Assembly: GCA_029561505.1 (NCBI GenBank)
Contig: JAKQXK010000114.1
Span: 1-16,118, forward strand
Direction of reading: 5' to 3'
DNA: 16,118 nucleotides
From: Spirochaetota bacterium
Lineage (GTDB): Bacteria > Spirochaetota > Leptospiria > Turneriellales > Turneriellaceae
The first letter of the stretch is position 1. Every line of letters starts with the position of its first letter. Positions 14,305 to 16,118 of the stretch are shown here, in pieces. Under the pieces are notes generated by a model, which saw only the letters and a program-made list of their open reading frames with translations, was not told where the DNA came from and did not search any database. The position numbers were made by a program, and so were the translations under genes.

Positions 14305-14441
14305 GGACTCCGTACGCTGAAAATACGGAAACGCTGTTGTTTGCTTTGCAAACACCACGCGAACCGCGCGTTTGCCATGGCAAACGCTGCGGGTTTCCGT
14401 CTTTTCTTTTGCCCTTGCGGGGCAAAACCGCGTACTCCGTC
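14305..14441. repeat. Palindrome-rich repeat element between fliG and fliH
   Basis: Most of the 221-bp gap is nested inverted repeats. The strongest are: a 20-bp perfect palindrome at 14368-14387 (arms GCGTTTGCCA and TGGCAAACGC); a hairpin at 14339-14353 (GTTTGC, TTT, GCAAAC); and a hairpin at 14407-14427 (TTTTGCCC, 5-base loop, GGGCAAAA). Around them, ACGGAAAC (14325-14332) pairs with GTTTCCGT (14393-14400). ACTCCGT recurs as a direct repeat at both edges (14307-14313 and 14434-14440). No T-run follows on the minus strand, so these are not intrinsic terminators. A 71-codon minus-strand ORF (14230-14445) spans the gap, starting within TAATG at the fliG stop. Its Arg- and Thr-rich product looks like translated repeat, so I do not call it a gene. 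The 14224-14304 part shows nothing clear. Confidence 0.7.
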
Positions 14442-14444
14442 TCA

Positions 14445-15461
14445 TTAGGTAACCAACTCGTCTTCGCCGGCGCGCGCGACCACGATTTCGCCGTCTTCTT
14501 CGAGCTTACGAATGATATTCACAATCTTCTGCTGAGCCTCTTCGACGTCTTTGAGGCGAATCGGCCCCATGAATTCCATATCTTCACGGAGCAGCGCCGC
14601 AGCACGTTTTGACATGTTGCGGAATATCTTCTCTTGCACCTCGGTATCGACCGCTTTGAGGGCTTTCGCGAGGTCCTGGTTGTCGAGTTCGCGCAGAACC
14701 TTCTGAATCGCCTTGTCGTCGAGCAGAACGATATCTTCGAAGACGAACATTTTCTTCTTGATTTCTTCTGCGAGTTCCGGGTCTTCTTCTTCTAGGGCTT
14801 CGATGATCGACTTCTCTGTCGAGCGGTCGACGTTGTTCAATACCTCGACCACCACGTCGACACCACCCGCCATCGTGTAGTCTTCGTTTGAAAGTGTAGA
14901 GAGCTTACGCTCGAGAACGCGCTCGACTTCGCGCAGTACCTCGGGCGAGGTACGGTCCATCTTGGCGATACGGCGCGTCACGTCGGCCTGAATCTGGTGC
15001 GGCAACGAGCTCATGATCAGCGCAGACTTGGGCGCATCGAGGTACGAGAGAATCAGCGCAATTGTCTGTGGGTGCTCGTTCTGAATAAAGTTCAAAAGCT
15101 GCGCAGGGTCTTGGCGGCGCACAAAGTCAAATGGGCGAACCTGCAGCGAAGAGGTCAGTCGATTGACAATGTCGATCGCTTTTTGCGTACCAAGGGCTTT
15201 CTCAAGAATCGCCCTCGCCTGGTCGATACCGCCACGCGAGATGAATTCCTGAGCCATCATCAGCTCTTGAAATTCTTGTAATACCTTCTCTTTGTCTTCA
15301 GGGCGAATCTTATCGAGACGCGCGATCTCGTACGTCAGCGTATCGACCTCGGCCTCAGAGAGTCGCTTCATAATATCTGAAGCAACGTCGGGGCCGACGG
15401 TGAGTAAGAAAATAGCGGCCTTCTGTTTGCCGCTGTATTCTGTTTTGGCCGCTGTACTCAT
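14445..15461 (-). CDS. fliG: Flagellar motor switch protein FliG
   Basis: A 338-residue rotor protein at the MS ring/C-ring interface that meets the stator and transmits torque and direction switching. The N-terminal FliF-binding domain (KQKAAIFLLTVGPDVASDIMKRL) is intact. The middle domain carries EHPQTIALILSYL with the conserved EHPQ at 129-132. The GG hinge is at about 199-200. The C-terminal torque domain has MFVFEDIVLLDD (238-249), then RELDNQDLAKALKAVD and KRAAALLREDMEFMGPIRLKDVEEAQ, holding the charged residues that face the stator. The ATG at 15461 lies 3 bp after the fliF stop. A good AGAGGA (15469-15474) sits 7 bases upstream, inside the fliF coding end, so the two are translationally coupled. 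Confidence 0.98.
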   Translation of the reverse strand: MSTAAKTEYSGKQKAAIFLLTVGPDVASDIMKRLSEAEVDTLTYEIARLDKIRPEDKEKVLQEFQELMMAQEFISRGGIDQARAILEKALGTQKAIDIVNRLTSSLQVRPFDFVRRQDPAQLLNFIQNEHPQTIALILSYLDAPKSALIMSSLPHQIQADVTRRIAKMDRTSPEVLREVERVLERKLSTLSNEDYTMAGGVDVVVEVLNNVDRSTEKSIIEALEEEDPELAEEIKKKMFVFEDIVLLDDKAIQKVLRELDNQDLAKALKAVDTEVQEKIFRNMSKRAAALLREDMEFMGPIRLKDVEEAQQKIVNIIRKLEEDGEIVVARAGEDELVT

Positions 15462-15464
15462 TTA

Positions 15465-16118
15465 TTAATCCTCTGAGAGCCAGGTTCTGAGCAGCTGAAC
15501 CACATCGTCTGGCCGCTCTTTGGCAAGGTTAATCGCATTTTCTATCATTGCGCGACGAGCCTGCTCTTCAATCGAGAGTTCAACCTCAACGCCCTCTTCT
15601 TCAATAGCGCGTAAAGCAGCATCTCGCATCATGGCCTGGCGGGCAGCCAGCTCTTCTTCGCGCAGACGGCGACGGCGCTCGATCTCGCGCTTAATGAAGA
15701 TGTAGGCAACATAGGCAATCGCCAGGGCTATGAGCGTAATCAGAATGCCGATCAGAAGCTTGCGGCGCGCGATTTGTGCTCTCAGTTCTTCGTCTTCGGC
15801 CTCGAACTGTTTGCTGCGGTCGATCTGCAGGTGTTTAACCGAGATCATGTCGCCGCGAGCGATATCAAAGCCGATGGATTTTTTCAGCACATCGGTCACC
15901 TTCAGCAGCTCTTCGTCAGTTACACCGAGGTATTTGCGGTCATAACCTGACTGGTCGGCTTTTATGCCAAGGCGCTCCCATTTGCCGTCGAGCAGAACCG
16001 CGAGATTGACGCGCTCGAGCTCCCACGGTTGTTTTTTGATCTTGCGGTGTGTTTCGTTGAACTTATTGTTCTTTATATCTTCTTTTTTGGTATATTTGGC
16101 CTTCTGGTAGTCTCGGTC
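15465..16118 (-). CDS. fliF: Flagellar MS-ring protein FliF, C-terminal part (5' end outside window)
   Basis: The minus-strand frame is open to the right edge, giving the last 217 residues; a GTG at 15899 is internal, not the start. Visible are the end of the periplasmic domain with the FliF-type strand ERVNLAVLLDGKWERLG, the second transmembrane helix (LLIGILITLIALAIAYVAYIFI), a charged cytoplasmic linker (KREIERRRRLREEELAARQ), and the C-terminal FliG-binding helices ending ERPDDVVQLLRTWLSED. The LLRTWL ending matches the conserved FliF C-terminus that docks into FliG. FliF forms the MS ring in the cytoplasmic membrane, the base of the periplasmic flagellar motor. It is upstream of fliG in the operon; the promoter is outside the window. 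Confidence 0.95.
   Translation of the reverse strand, partial: DRDYQKAKYTKKEDIKNNKFNETHRKIKKQPWELERVNLAVLLDGKWERLGIKADQSGYDRKYLGVTDEELLKVTDVLKKSIGFDIARGDMISVKHLQIDRSKQFEAEDEELRAQIARRKLLIGILITLIALAIAYVAYIFIKREIERRRRLREEELAARQAMMRDAALRAIEEEGVEVELSIEEQARRAMIENAINLAKERPDDVVQLLRTWLSED
15469..15474 (-). promoter_or_regulatory. Ribosome binding site of fliG
   Basis: AGAGGA on the minus strand lies within the last codons of fliF, 7 bases before the fliG ATG. The fliF TAA stop falls between the site and the start codon, a normal arrangement for coupled translation. Confidence 0.65.

Overview
The window reads as a chromosomal segment of a spirochaete, most likely of the Leptospira/Leptonema/Turneriella branch. 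The main reason is the right half: a one-strand (minus) flagellar operon in the order fliF-fliG-fliH-fliI-fliJ-small ORF-flbB. Its last member is the spirochaete-type periplasmic flagellar protein FlbB, with a single membrane anchor, a coiled coil and an MgtE-N-like C-terminus. The base composition is moderately GC-rich by eye (I did not count it), which would fit Turneriella better than pathogenic Leptospira. The genus is inference only.

Left part (1-8100). The 3' end of an ABC-transporter ATPase gene runs rightwards and ends at 332. It faces a leftward run of genes: coaE (dephospho-CoA kinase), a membrane-anchored SPOR-domain protein, argF (ornithine carbamoyltransferase), a DUF1993 protein and a predicted lipoprotein. 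coaE, SPOR and argF are tightly spaced and probably form one transcription unit. Diverging from coaE is a long-chain acyl-CoA synthetase (AMP-forming). It converges on a PdxB-like 2-hydroxyacid dehydrogenase gene, which follows, on the minus strand, a LolD/MacB-type ABC ATPase gene with no permease beside it.

Middle (8100-10350). A TPR-like helical protein gene diverges from the ABC ATPase gene and converges on hemN (oxygen-independent coproporphyrinogen III oxidase). A perfect 10-bp inverted repeat lies between the last two and includes the hemN stop codon. hemN lies 76 bp downstream of flbB on the same strand.

Right part (10350-16118). The flagellar genes encode the MS ring (FliF, C-terminal part only), the rotor/switch protein (FliG), the export ATPase complex (FliH, FliI, FliJ) and FlbB. 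Most junctions are very tight (3 bp, 8 bp, and two 4-base ATGA overlaps). The two exceptions are fliG-fliH (221 bp) and fliH-fliI (161 bp), and both are filled by inverted-repeat sequence of two unrelated kinds. A 98-codon unrecognised gene sits between fliJ and flbB, with an ATGA overlap at each end and a strong ribosome binding site. It is the best candidate here for an undescribed flagellar-operon component.

I see no rRNA, tRNA, CRISPR array, transposase, phage gene or obvious defence system. Apart from the small flagellar ORF and the intra-operon repeats, this is ordinary housekeeping and motility DNA.
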